NCBI RefSeq assembly: GCF_002015075.1
Contig: NZ_MUXZ01000010.1
Location: forward strand, 1-62,866
Length of the DNA stretch: 62,866 nt
From: Canicola haemoglobinophilus
Lineage (GTDB): Bacteria; Pseudomonadota; Gammaproteobacteria; Enterobacterales; Pasteurellaceae
Reading direction: 5' to 3'
Part shown: positions 52,938 to 62,094 of the stretch, piece by piece
Layout of the letters: every line of letters starts with the position of its first letter
Position numbering within the stretch: position 1 is the stretch's first letter
Position numbers and translations under genes: made by a program
The notes under the pieces: generated by a model
Told to the model about the DNA's origin: nothing
Database searches by the model: none
The model's input: the letters and a program-made list of their open reading frames with translations, nothing else

Positions 52938-53627
52938 TTAGGCTTCCTCTTTTTCAAATTCGGTTTTATCACATTCAGTATCAAGTGCGGTCTGTTTTGG
53001 CTCAGTTTTTTGATTATCCTGTTCAGCCTTGATTTCATGTAAGCCTTTACGAACACGCTGAACACAGGTCAAAACTAATAATAAAATCAATAACCAAGCA
53101 GCCCAATATAGCCAAGAAGGTAACTCAGGATTAAAACAATAATACAAGCCTAAAACACCAAATAAAAAGGCTCTATCACTTTTTCCCATAGGACCATCAT
53201 AACGGCGTGTTGTAGCCTGAACTTGCCCTAATACACCACAAAGTTCCGTTAATGCGGCTAACCAAATAATCAAACCAATTTGTAAGCTATCAAAAGGTAA
53301 AACTAAAGCGAAAGGCAAATATAAAGCGGCATCAGATACCACATCAGTCACTTCATTCAAATAGCCGCCCAAAGCTGATTTCTGGTTAAACTCCCTTGCC
53401 AACATACCATCGATAGCATTAAGAGCCATGCGTAAAAATAACCAAATCGGAATAAGGATAAATAGCCAATTTACCTGAGCAAGTGCGGTGAGAAAGATAC
53501 CTAATAAAACTGAAACACCACAAGCAGCTAAAGTCACTTGGTTTGCCGTAATACCTTTGGCTTCAAGCTTGATGACCGTTGGTCTTAATAAATTCTGAAA
53601 TTTAGGTTTTAAGCTATAAATGCTCAT
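52938..53627 (-). CDS. CDP-alcohol phosphatidyltransferase-family protein (YnbA type)
   Basis: The family condenses CDP-diacylglycerol with an alcohol to make phospholipids. The 229-residue protein has about six hydrophobic spans and the signature DGMLAREFNQKSALGGYLN followed by EVTD. In the canonical DGxxAR-N8-GxxxDxxxD the third Asp is here Asn. E. coli YnbA, as I recall it, has the same Asn, so this looks like a subfamily trait. The C-terminal 30 residues are hydrophilic (KTEPKQTALDTECDKTEF). The alcohol substrate is unknown. Confidence 0.85.
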   Translation of the reverse strand: MSIYSLKPKFQNLLRPTVIKLEAKGITANQVTLAACGVSVLLGIFLTALAQVNWLFILIPIWLFLRMALNAIDGMLAREFNQKSALGGYLNEVTDVVSDAALYLPFALVLPFDSLQIGLIIWLAALTELCGVLGQVQATTRRYDGPMGKSDRAFLFGVLGLYYCFNPELPSWLYWAAWLLILLLVLTCVQRVRKGLHEIKAEQDNQKTEPKQTALDTECDKTEFEKEEA

Positions 53628-53636
53628 TTTTTCTCC

Positions 53637-54233
53637 TTAGATTTCATGACAAAGTTTACGTACAGGTGCAAAACTACGGCGGTGCTGAGGCAAAACACCA
53701 AATTCGGCTAACTTTTCTAAATGCAATTTCGTTGGATAACCTTTGTGTTGAGCGAAGGCATATTGTGGATAAAGCTTATCCAACTCCGCCATTTCTTGAT
53801 CTCTGGCAACTTTGGCTAAAATTGAAGCTGCACTAATTTCCGCTACTAAGCTATCGCCTTTAACCACCGCCTGTGCTGGCATAGGTAACTGCGGAATTCG
53901 GTTACCATCAACTAACACAAAGTGCGGTTGAATTTTCAGATTTTCGACCGCTCTTTGCATGGCTAACATAGTAGCATGCAAAATATTTAACTCATCAATT
54001 TCTTCAGGTTCCGCACGACCTAACGCCCAAGCCAGAGCCTTTTGTTTAATTTCTTCGGCTAATAATAAACGTTTTTTTTCCGATAATTTTTTGCTGTCCG
54101 CCAAACCTTCAATGGGATTGTTAGGATCTAAAATTACCGCTGCGGTGACAACGGCCCCCACTAAAGGACCACGCCCTACTTCATCAACACCCGCAATAAG
54201 CTCGACATTTGGATAAACAAACTCACTCATCAT
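53637..54233 (-). CDS. rnhB: Ribonuclease HII
   Basis: RNase HII cuts the RNA strand of RNA-DNA hybrids and single ribonucleotides in DNA. The 198-residue protein has the acidic motifs GVDEVGRGPLVGAV, ADSKKLSEKKR, LVDGNRIP and SLVAEISAASILAKVARD. The first two codons are both ATG; the second is also acceptable. It abuts the lpxB stop without a gap, as in the conserved fabZ-lpxA-lpxB-rnhB order. Confidence 0.97.
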   Translation of the reverse strand: MMSEFVYPNVELIAGVDEVGRGPLVGAVVTAAVILDPNNPIEGLADSKKLSEKKRLLLAEEIKQKALAWALGRAEPEEIDELNILHATMLAMQRAVENLKIQPHFVLVDGNRIPQLPMPAQAVVKGDSLVAEISAASILAKVARDQEMAELDKLYPQYAFAQHKGYPTKLHLEKLAEFGVLPQHRRSFAPVRKLCHEI

Positions 54234-55403
54234 TTATGCCTCATTATTTAATAAATCAATCACGGCTTGTGCCGCTTGTTTGTCAGCATCACAGCGAATT
54301 AATTGATGTAATTGGGTAAATCGCTGAATTAAATCTTGTCGATTTTGCACCGCACTTTCCGTTTGTTGCAAATAAACAGACAATTTTTCTGCTAATTTTT
54401 CAGGACTGCAATCCTCTTGGATCATTTCAGGCACTAACATCTCATCTGCTAATAGATTGGGGAGAGAAATATATTTGGTTTTCACCAAGCGTTTCGCCAG
54501 AAAATAAGTAAAAGGTTTCATTTTATAACCTACCACCATCGGCGACTTACATAACATACATTCTAAAGCAGCTGTACCTGAAGCAAGTAACGTAGCCTCT
54601 GCTACAATCATTGCTTGGCGAGCTTGTCCTTGTAAAAAAATAAGGTCTAAGTGCGGTGCAATTTTTGCCTTAATTTGCTCAAATTGTTTACGCCGTTTTT
54701 CATTTACCAAGGGTACTAAAAATTGCACGTCAGGGAAATTCTGTTTAATTAATTCTGCAGTTTGCAAAAATGGTTCAGTTAGAAATTCCACTTCAGAACT
54801 TCGACTGCCCGCTAAAATAGCAACATAACGATTTTGGGGATCTAAATTAAGCTGTTGGCAAGCTGTTAGGCGATCAGGTTGTAAATCAATGGCATCCGCC
54901 ATGGTATGCCCAACAAAACGACAAGGCACATTAAAGCGATCATAAAAGGCTTTTTCAAAAGGAAGAAAAGCTAACACTAAATCCGTTGCTCGAGCAATTT
55001 TATGAATGCGATTTTGTCGCCAAGCCCATACCGAAGGGCTCACATAATGAATGGTTTTAATCCCTTGTGCCTTCAGTTTTTCTTCTACATATAAATTAAA
55101 TTCAGGGGCATCAATACCAATAAAAATATCAGGTTGAATCTCTAATAAATGTTGCACTGTTTGGCTGCGAATTTTGAGCAAACGGGGTAAATGTTTAACG
55201 ATTTCGGCAAGCCCCATTACCGCAATTTCTTCCATATCAACCAAGGTTTCACAACCTTCAGCTAACATATTTTTACCCGCAATCCCAATAAAACGAGCCT
55301 GTGGATATTGCATTTTTAACGCTCGAATAAGTCCTGCGCCAAGAATATCACCAGAAACTTCGCCAGCTACAATGCCAATCGTTAGATTTTTTTTCTCTAT
55401 CAT
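54234..55403 (-). CDS. lpxB: Lipid-A-disaccharide synthase
   Basis: LpxB joins UDP-diacylglucosamine and lipid X into the lipid A disaccharide at the inner membrane. The 389-residue protein shows the N-terminal GIVAGEVSGDILGAGLIRAL, FIGIDAPEFNL, YVSPSVWAWRQNR and LASGTAALECML, the family blocks of this GT-B glycosyltransferase. Length is close to E. coli LpxB (382). A facing-USS hairpin lies between lpxA and lpxB. Confidence 0.97.
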   Translation of the reverse strand: MIEKKNLTIGIVAGEVSGDILGAGLIRALKMQYPQARFIGIAGKNMLAEGCETLVDMEEIAVMGLAEIVKHLPRLLKIRSQTVQHLLEIQPDIFIGIDAPEFNLYVEEKLKAQGIKTIHYVSPSVWAWRQNRIHKIARATDLVLAFLPFEKAFYDRFNVPCRFVGHTMADAIDLQPDRLTACQQLNLDPQNRYVAILAGSRSSEVEFLTEPFLQTAELIKQNFPDVQFLVPLVNEKRRKQFEQIKAKIAPHLDLIFLQGQARQAMIVAEATLLASGTAALECMLCKSPMVVGYKMKPFTYFLAKRLVKTKYISLPNLLADEMLVPEMIQEDCSPEKLAEKLSVYLQQTESAVQNRQDLIQRFTQLHQLIRCDADKQAAQAVIDLLNNEA

Positions 55404-55420
55404 AAAAACACCATAAAAAA

Positions 55421-55448
55421 TAACCGCACTTATAGAAAAGTGCGGTTC
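55421..55448. terminator. Facing-USS hairpin between lpxA and lpxB
   Basis: AACCGCACTT and AAGTGCGGTT face each other with a 5-base loop. It may reduce read-through inside the lipid A operon. Confidence 0.65.
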
Positions 55449-55481
55449 ATTCCTATTTTATTTCAGTATGTAAGCTATGCA

Positions 55482-56270
55482 TTAACGGATAATGCCACGA
55501 GTTGAGCGTTTGAAGAAATCAAGGAAGAAACTAATCGCACCTTCGGTTTGTGCATAGTTTTCAATTTCCGGAAGGACTTCATCCAGGGTTTTGCCACTAC
55601 GATAAATTAATTTATACACATTACGAATTGCATGCAATGTCGGCTTATCAAAACCACGACGTTTTAAACCTTCAATGTTAACTCCGAAAGGACGAGCATG
55701 ATTGCCTTGCGCTATAACATAAGGAGGTACATCTTGGCTTACCATAGAACCGCCACCCAACATCACATGAGCGCCGATAATTACAAATTGATGGATAGCT
55801 GACATTCCGCCAACAATGACAAAATCATCTAATTCCACATGTCCTGCTAAGGTCGCATTATTCGCTAAAATACAACGATTTCCTACTCGACAATCATGGG
55901 CAATATGGGCATTGATCATAAACAAGTTATCATCGCCAACACGAGTTACGCCACCACCTTGCACAGTACCACGATGAATAGTCACACTTTCACGAATACG
56001 ATTACGATGACCAATAATAGTTTTAGTTGGCTCGCCTTGATACTTAAGGTCTTGGTTCACTTCGCCAATACTAGCAAATTGGAAAATTTGGTTATCTTCG
56101 CCAATGGTGGTCACACCTTTTACCACAACATGAGAATTTAAAATAGTGCCCTTGCCAATTTCTACATCACTACCCACGATACAGAAAGGTCCAATCACAA
56201 CATTTTCGCCAATTTTAGCGCCTTCTTCGATAATAGAGGAAGGATGAATTTTTGCACTCGGATGAATCAT
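55482..56270 (-). CDS. lpxA: UDP-N-acetylglucosamine acyltransferase
   Basis: LpxA transfers an R-3-hydroxyacyl chain from ACP to UDP-GlcNAc, the first step of lipid A. The 262-residue protein is a left-handed beta helix with hexapeptide repeats (IGENVVIGPFCIVGSDVEIG). The catalytic His lies in the NAHIAHDCRVGN block, and the HQFVIIGAHVMLGGGSMVSQ segment follows. Length equals E. coli LpxA (262). It is 13 bp after fabZ, as expected. Confidence 0.98.
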   Translation of the reverse strand: MIHPSAKIHPSSIIEEGAKIGENVVIGPFCIVGSDVEIGKGTILNSHVVVKGVTTIGEDNQIFQFASIGEVNQDLKYQGEPTKTIIGHRNRIRESVTIHRGTVQGGGVTRVGDDNLFMINAHIAHDCRVGNRCILANNATLAGHVELDDFVIVGGMSAIHQFVIIGAHVMLGGGSMVSQDVPPYVIAQGNHARPFGVNIEGLKRRGFDKPTLHAIRNVYKLIYRSGKTLDEVLPEIENYAQTEGAISFFLDFFKRSTRGIIR

Positions 56271-56283
56271 TTTTGCTCCTTAA

Positions 56284-56739
56284 TTATCTACGGGCACACA
56301 TTAATTTAGCTTCACAAGCTACTTCGCCATTAACACTCGCCACGCCAGTAAAAGCAGTAATACCACGACGCTCTTTAATGACTTCCACTTTTAACATCAT
56401 TTGATCTCCCGGTAAAATAGGGCGCTTAAAACGAGCCTCATCAATTCCAGCAAAATAAAATAATTCTTCATTATTTAACTCATGGGTTTTGAACGCTAAA
56501 ATTCCCATTGCCTGAGCTAAGGCCTCTAAAATTAACACACCAGGTAAAATCGGTTGTTCAGGAAAATGCCCAGTAAAACAAGGTTCATTTACACTAACAT
56601 TTTTAATTGCAGTTAACCATTTTCCTTCTTCATAGTCAGTTACACGATCCACTAATAAAAATGGATAACGATGAGGAAGAAGGGTCATAATTTCTTTTGA
56701 TTCAATAACTCTTGCAATAAGTTCAGTTGTCACAGTCAT
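56284..56739 (-). CDS. fabZ: 3-hydroxyacyl-ACP dehydratase FabZ
   Basis: FabZ dehydrates 3-hydroxyacyl-ACP in fatty acid synthesis and competes with LpxA for substrate. The 151-residue hot-dog protein has LLPHRYPFLLVDRV, the catalytic His in CFTGHFPEQPILPGVLILEA and the FYFAGIDEARFKRP block. I use the ATG complementary to 56737-56739; the frame opens three codons earlier with TTG, and a GTG two codons later has better spacing from GAAAGG. First gene of the fabZ-lpxA-lpxB-rnhB group; lpxD is not next to it. Confidence 0.95.
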   Translation of the reverse strand: MTVTTELIARVIESKEIMTLLPHRYPFLLVDRVTDYEEGKWLTAIKNVSVNEPCFTGHFPEQPILPGVLILEALAQAMGILAFKTHELNNEELFYFAGIDEARFKRPILPGDQMMLKVEVIKERRGITAFTGVASVNGEVACEAKLMCARR

Positions 56740-56813
56740 ACCTTTCAATAAAAATAAATTAAAATCAGCGGCAATTATATGCCATTTAAAACTTGAATAC
56801 CAAATAGAGCGGT

Positions 56814-57704
56814 CTATTTATTCAGATTTTCTTTTATAAAAAATGTTCTTATTTTTTGTGCTGTTGTATCAAGCATTTCATAACGTTTACGATACATAGA
56901 ACGCTTTTTACTTTGAATATCTTCTAATGGCTTACGTTCAATTTCTAAAGGCAATTGCCAATAGCCTTGAGCATTTAAAGATGCCCCATTTTCTTGCCAA
57001 AAATCATCATAATTAAAAAGTAAGCGATCATTGTCATTCCAGCGATATTTTCCCTGGTTTTTATGGGCAATGCCCAACAGCTCCAAATCTAACGTCTGAG
57101 CTAGTAATTTATAGGCATTTACCAACATAAACATTGGACGCACGCCATGTAGTTGCTTAGTTGTGAACTTCACTAATTCTTGAGCATTATCACCACTAGG
57201 CCCTTGAATTGAGGTCATCAATAATTTATTACCCGTTATAAAAGAAAACGCAGAATCATAAAGGTGTTTGCCCTGTTTGTTACGAATATCCATGGCAAAG
57301 AACCCTTCAAAAGGATCTATTTTGTTAATCGTTAAATATAAATCTAGCTCGTCTGTTAACTCCGACAATAAAATCTCATTTTTTTTGACTAATACTTGCG
57401 AGAGGTTATGACCAAACACTTGTTCGGCAATCGAAAAATTATCCATAATTGCTTGAACTCTCAGTCTTTTACTAAAACGATTATCGCAATATTTTCTCAG
57501 TACTGCGTTACAACGATAATAAGACTGAGTAAATATAGGAGTCCAAAGAGGATTTTGATTTAAGTAATCAACAAAAATCTGACACTCTGCAAAACAGGTT
57601 AAACGATAAAAATAATAACGAATACGAGATCTTAAACGTTTTAAAAAACGTTTATCATAAGAATGCAATTGGTAAAAACTAGGAAAAGAAAATAAATTTT
57701 TCAT
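56814..57704 (-). CDS. VirK/YbjX-family protein (DUF535)
   Basis: A 296-residue protein of the VirK/YbjX family, whose role is not well defined (peptide resistance and virulence links in enterobacteria). Recognisable blocks are SFITGNKLLMTSIQGPSG, HGVRPMFMLVNAYKLLAQTL and a C-terminal KKRSMYRKRYEMLD. The ATG complementary to 57702-57704 is the start; a TTG two codons earlier is in frame. No signal peptide. It lies between argG and fabZ. Confidence 0.8.
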   Translation of the reverse strand: MKNLFSFPSFYQLHSYDKRFLKRLRSRIRYYFYRLTCFAECQIFVDYLNQNPLWTPIFTQSYYRCNAVLRKYCDNRFSKRLRVQAIMDNFSIAEQVFGHNLSQVLVKKNEILLSELTDELDLYLTINKIDPFEGFFAMDIRNKQGKHLYDSAFSFITGNKLLMTSIQGPSGDNAQELVKFTTKQLHGVRPMFMLVNAYKLLAQTLDLELLGIAHKNQGKYRWNDNDRLLFNYDDFWQENGASLNAQGYWQLPLEIERKPLEDIQSKKRSMYRKRYEMLDTTAQKIRTFFIKENLNK

Positions 57705-57765
57705 TAACAAACTTATCCATTTTCTGAGATAGCATCATTTTTAAGGCGCATAATTCTAACAAAAA

Positions 57766-57791
57766 CAAACCGCACTTAAAAGTGCGGTTAA
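57766..57791. terminator. Facing-USS terminator (argG)
   Basis: AACCGCACTT and AAGTGCGGTT sit back to back with a 2-base loop, just after the argG stop on the minus strand. Confidence 0.75.
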
Positions 57792-57812
57792 CTCTAGCAA
57801 AATTTTAAAAAT

Positions 57813-59147
57813 CTACTTTTTATCTAGTTGTGGCAACATGGAATCTTTACCTACAGTCAACAAGCCTGTATTTGTGTAAATCCCCAACTTATCTCTTGTA
57901 TCTATAATATCCAGATTACGCATAGTTAATTGACCGATACGATCTACAGGATTGAAAGGCGCATTTTCAATTTTCTCCATACTTAAGCGCTCTGGATGAT
58001 AAGTCATATTTGCTGATGATGTATCTAAAATGGAATAATCATTACCACGGCGTAACTCTAATGTGACTTCACCTGTCACTGCACGAGCAACCCAACGTTG
58101 TGCCGTTTCACGCAACATTAATGCTTGCGGATCAAACCAGCGACCTTGATATAATAAACGTCCTAAACGTAAACCATTAATACGATATTGCTCAATAGTA
58201 TCTTCATTATGAATAGCTGTAACCAAACGCTCATAAGCAATGTGGAATAATGCCATGCCCGGCGCTTCATAAATACCACGAGATTTCGCTTCAATAATAC
58301 GGTTTTCAATTTGATCGGACATCCCTAAACCATGGCGACCACCAATGCGGTTTGCTTCTAAGAATAGCTCCACTGCATTAGAGAACGTCTTACCATTTAG
58401 TGCTACAGGGATACCTTCTTCAAAGCGTACAGTTACAGTTTCTGCTTTTACTTCTACATTTTCATCCCAGAAAGCCACGCCCATAATAGGTTTCACAATC
58501 TTGATACCTGTATTTAAAAATTCTAAATCTTTTGCTTCGTGGGTTGCACCTAGCATATTGGAGTCTGTGGAATAGGCTTTTTCCACGGACATTTTATAGT
58601 TAAAGCCATTAGCGATTAAAAACTCAGACATTTCATGACGACCACCAAGCTCATCAATAAATTGATTATCTAACCAAGGTTTATAGATTTTTAAATTTGG
58701 ATTAGTTAATAAACCATAACGATAGAAACGCTCAATATCGTTACCTTTGAAAGTAGAACCATCGCCCCAAATGTTTACGTCATCTTCTTTCATTGCAGAA
58801 ACTAGCATTGTACCAGTCACTGCGCGACCTAAAGGCGTGGTATTAAAATAAGTAATGCCACCTGTTGAAACATGGAAAGCACCAGATTGAATTGCAGCAA
58901 TCCCCTCATGAGCTAACTGGCTACGACAATCAATTAATCTTGCATTTTCAGCACCATATTCCATGGCTTTTTTAGGAATAGCATTGTAATCATCTTCATC
59001 TGGTTGACCTAAATTTGCCGTATAAGCATAAGGCACTGCACCTTTTTGACGCATCCAAAGTAATGCCGCACTTGTGTCTAAACCGCCAGAAAAAGCGATA
59101 CCGACTTTTTGACCAATTGGGAGATGTTGTAAAATTGTGTTTGACAT
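57813..59147 (-). CDS. argG: Argininosuccinate synthase
   Basis: ArgG ligates citrulline and aspartate with ATP, the penultimate step of arginine synthesis. The 444-residue protein is of the long enterobacterial type (E. coli 447): P-loop IAFSGGLDTSAALLWM, STGGITYFNTTPLGRAVTGT, and WGDGSTFKGNDIERFYRYG. It is a single gene with an AT-rich, ArgR-box-like upstream region. Confidence 0.97.
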   Translation of the reverse strand: MSNTILQHLPIGQKVGIAFSGGLDTSAALLWMRQKGAVPYAYTANLGQPDEDDYNAIPKKAMEYGAENARLIDCRSQLAHEGIAAIQSGAFHVSTGGITYFNTTPLGRAVTGTMLVSAMKEDDVNIWGDGSTFKGNDIERFYRYGLLTNPNLKIYKPWLDNQFIDELGGRHEMSEFLIANGFNYKMSVEKAYSTDSNMLGATHEAKDLEFLNTGIKIVKPIMGVAFWDENVEVKAETVTVRFEEGIPVALNGKTFSNAVELFLEANRIGGRHGLGMSDQIENRIIEAKSRGIYEAPGMALFHIAYERLVTAIHNEDTIEQYRINGLRLGRLLYQGRWFDPQALMLRETAQRWVARAVTGEVTLELRRGNDYSILDTSSANMTYHPERLSMEKIENAPFNPVDRIGQLTMRNLDIIDTRDKLGIYTNTGLLTVGKDSMLPQLDKK

Positions 59148-59177
59148 TTATGACCTTCTTATTTGTGTATTACATAA

Positions 59178-59203
59178 TGAATAGAATATGCATATTATTG
59201 CAT
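59178..59203 (-). promoter_or_regulatory. Candidate ArgR operator of argG
   Basis: TGAATAGAATATGCA and TGCATATTATTGCA overlap in this interval. They resemble degenerate ARG boxes (TGAAT-N4-ATTCA) and lie 31-56 bp upstream of the argG ATG, where the promoter should be. Matches are imperfect. Confidence 0.4.
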
Positions 59204-59233
59204 TTTTTTGACTAAAAATGCAATTCAATATTT

Positions 59234-60064
59234 TTATTTTCTTGTCGGTAACATTAAATAAGGATCAGGATATTGATAGACAAACCCAAGTTCTTGGCAA
59301 ATTTTATCAGCCAAAATAATACGTTGCGGATCTTGCTCGGAACAAATAAAGTGCGGTAATTCTAAGCCTAATTTTTCCGCTATCTGCCCGTAGTACTCTG
59401 CTCGAGTAGGGTGTTGTGGAGCAACTAAATGATATAAACGCTGATAACTTGGCGTTTCTAATAGCAACTGAATCGCCCTAGCGCAATCATCAATATGTAC
59501 TAAATTAATTGGCGTATTCCCAACGGATAATTCTGTTTTTCCTGCTAAAGAATAAACGGGATGACGATCTGCGCCAATAAGCCCACCAAAACGAATAATA
59601 TCGCAATCAACATCTTTCAATTCAAATAACCATTGCTCAATTTCAAGTAATGCTTTACTCATTTCTGACTGAGGTTCAAAGTGACTACTCTCATCAAATT
59701 CAGCAGAAATATCTGGAAATACCGAAGTAGAACTAATGAAAATAATATGCTGAACACCATGTAGTAAGGCTTCGTTAACTAAGTTTTTAACGCCTTGTAC
59801 ATAATGTTGTAAATGGAAAAAATATTGGCTTGGTGGAATATTAATCACTAATGCATCAACAGAAAGTAACTCGGTTAAATCATCAGGATCAGAATTAATA
59901 TCAGGGGTAAGTTCAAGATGATAGGTTTCCAATCGAATTAAACGCATTTGCTCCACGCCCTCATGGGTGCGTTTTGTGCCTTTAACTTCCCAACCTAAAT
60001 TTTTTAAATGACGGGCAAGAGGTAAACCTAACCACCCCAACCCCACAATCGAAACAGATTTCAT
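59234..60064 (-). CDS. NAD(P)-binding Rossmann-fold protein (YeeZ-like epimerase family)
   Basis: A 276-residue protein of the extended short-chain dehydrogenase group. The N-terminal Rossmann motif is SIVGLGWLGLPLARHL, then INIPPSQYFFHL, ISSTSVFPD and RFGGLIGADRHPVYSLAGKT. It resembles E. coli YeeZ in length (274) and pattern. The Ser-Thr-Ser of STSVF is in the place of the catalytic serine, but the YxxxK motif is not evident, so the reaction is unknown. Single gene. Confidence 0.8.
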   Translation of the reverse strand: MKSVSIVGLGWLGLPLARHLKNLGWEVKGTKRTHEGVEQMRLIRLETYHLELTPDINSDPDDLTELLSVDALVINIPPSQYFFHLQHYVQGVKNLVNEALLHGVQHIIFISSTSVFPDISAEFDESSHFEPQSEMSKALLEIEQWLFELKDVDCDIIRFGGLIGADRHPVYSLAGKTELSVGNTPINLVHIDDCARAIQLLLETPSYQRLYHLVAPQHPTRAEYYGQIAEKLGLELPHFICSEQDPQRIILADKICQELGFVYQYPDPYLMLPTRK

Positions 60065-60313
60065 ATCCTCTCAAGGTTATTTTATGACAAAAAAGTGCGG
60101 TTAAATTTAGCAAAATTTTATGAAATATGATAGTGAAAGAAAGTAAGAAGATAAGTTTATTGATATAAATAAAAGTTATTTCTCAATTTTACAAATTTGT
60201 ATTTTTCACTATTCTCCATTTATCAATTTATTCTATCGCATATGCAATTTGAACTCTGGTTATTCAATATTAATTACCGTAATCAACCCCACTGAAAAAA
60301 ATAGGTGCGTATT

Positions 60314-61696
60314 ATGAAAAATATTATGTATTCAACTGAGCCAATCCAATTATCTCTTTTTGCATTACTTTCCGATCTTCAAATACTTTTATCTCAAAGC
60401 AATTTTGAGTATTTATCCCAAAAACTTCCTAGCGCTCTTAAACCTCTACTTTCTCAACTATCCGCCAATGATGAAACCTTATTAGAAGCGAGAAAACTTG
60501 CATTAGGTAATGAGCCTCTCTCGAAAAATCATTCTCAGCTTATGGCAATGTTTGAGCAAATTTCGCTAAAGAATAAAACCAAAACAAATTTGCAATACGC
60601 TTATGCAAGCAAACCATTAAGCCCATCTTCTATTTTTCCTGAGGAATCCGTTAAAAATGTGGAATGGCAAGAGGGATTTGTGAAAGGCATTGATGCCATT
60701 CCAACAGCTCACGCTCAAAATCTATCTTTATGGCTAGACCATTTTGATACGCTATTGCAGTGCTACACCGCTAATATTCCAAGCCAATATGATGCAACAA
60801 TTTCATTTTATGATTTTGCCAAAATTACATCGGCGTTTTATGTGGCTCTCACCTTAGCGGATAAACAAAATTCACAACCTATTTTATTGGTTCAAGGGGA
60901 TTTCTTCGGTATTCAAGATTTCATTTTTTCAGGTGGTAAAAAAACGAATGAACAATCCGCAAAATTATTGCGTGGACGCTCTTTCCAAGTGTCACTCTTT
61001 ACTGAATTAGCTTCCTTGAAACTATTAGAGAAATGTGGCTTACCAGCGACAAGCCAAGTGATGAATGCAGCAGGGAAATTTTTAATTATTGCCCCGAATA
61101 CCGAGCAGGTAAAAAATACTATTCAGCAGATTCAAACAGAACTAAATCAATGGTTTATTCAAAATACTTATGGCTTGGCTGGTTTAGGGATTGCCTTAAA
61201 AGAAGCATCCCCTGAGCAATTTATGGATAAAGATAAATTTGCGGCATTGCGTAAGAGTTTATTTGAGCAGTTAGAAGAAACAAAATTACAACGCTTGGAT
61301 CTCACTCAACATACAGAAAGTGTGCAAGAGGTGGATTATTCAAAAGGCAACTGCGAGCTAAATAATTACTTCCCAGTTTACAAAGAAAATAGATCGCTCA
61401 TTTCAAGCGATCAAGTAAAAATTGGCGAGTTATTAGCTAAAAAAGATCGCATTATTGTGTGTGATTACGATAGCAATATCTATCAAAATAATGATACGCA
61501 ATCTTTAGAGATGAATATCTTTGGTTACAGTATTTTCTTTACCAATGAACAAGAATCAACAGGCGATTTTGGTAAGTTAGCAAAAAACCACAAAATTCAT
61601 CGCTTTTGGGATTTTTCTTTGGCACAAAATACGCAACAGGAAATTTGGAATGGATATGCTAGACGTTATATGTCGAAAGACACTGCCCTGTTCTAA
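60314..61696 (+). pseudogene. cas10: Truncated type III CRISPR Cas10 (Csm1-like) fused to a CRISPR repeat
   Basis: Cas10 is the large subunit of type III effector complexes; its palm GGDD makes cyclic oligoadenylate and its HD domain cuts DNA. This 460-residue product has the Csm1-like FYDFAKITSAFYVAL (about 170-184), the palm-1 block LLVQGDFFGIQDFIFSGG (Asp196) and LLRGRSFQVSLFTEL, then the beta-rich AAGKFLIIAPN. It stops before any GGDD palm. The final residues SKDTALF are encoded by a CRISPR repeat. At the N-terminus SDL (20-22) stands where an HD pair is expected. It should be unable to act as cyclase or nuclease. Intact Csm1 is about 750-850 residues. Confidence 0.8.
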
Positions 61697-61883
61697 AGGG
61701 ATTGAGACATATAATCCAAGCGGTATGATGATTCCATCCCTTTGTCGAAAGACACTGCCCTGTTCTAAAGGGATTGAGACCCTGATCTTGGATCACTCAC
61801 AATCCCTTGCATCGGTCGAAAGACACTGCCCTGTTCTAAAGGGATTGAGACGAAATCATTATCAGTCTTCCACAGTTCCATCA

Positions 61884-62078
61884 ATGAAAAAGACTCTTGA
61901 TGAATTTGGATTTAGAAGCATAAGAGTTATAGATGAAAGGGGATTTCCAAAGAAAATCTACTGGAAGATGATAGCGGATAATCAATTTAATGAAGAAATT
62001 TTCAAGATTTTACAAAAAATGAAAATTCAAGTTCAAAGGGATAAGACTTCTAAAGAGGTTCAAGAGCCTGTTCTATAA
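61884..62078 (+). CDS. Unknown small protein inside the CRISPR array
   Basis: A 64-residue basic frame (MKKTLDEFGFRSIRVIDERG, then FPKKIYWKMIADNQFNEEIF). Not recognised. No ribosome site precedes the ATG, and the frame continues upstream through three CRISPR repeats, so it may be the 3' end of a gene whose front was lost in the rearrangement. It lies 32 bp after the third repeat and 16 bp before the next small gene. Confidence 0.4.
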   Translation: MKKTLDEFGFRSIRVIDERGFPKKIYWKMIADNQFNEEIFKILQKMKIQVQRDKTSKEVQEPVL

Positions 62079-62094
62079 AAAGAAGGAATTTATT

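Noticed and set aside
60070..60310. CRISPR leader or promoter upstream of cas10
   Set aside because: AT-rich sequence with one USS only; no convincing motif, and the array lies downstream of cas10.
61650..62078. 142-codon frame running through three CRISPR repeats
   Set aside because: The repeated peptide (CRKTLPCSKGIET) is just translated CRISPR repeat. Only the part after 61884 could be coding.
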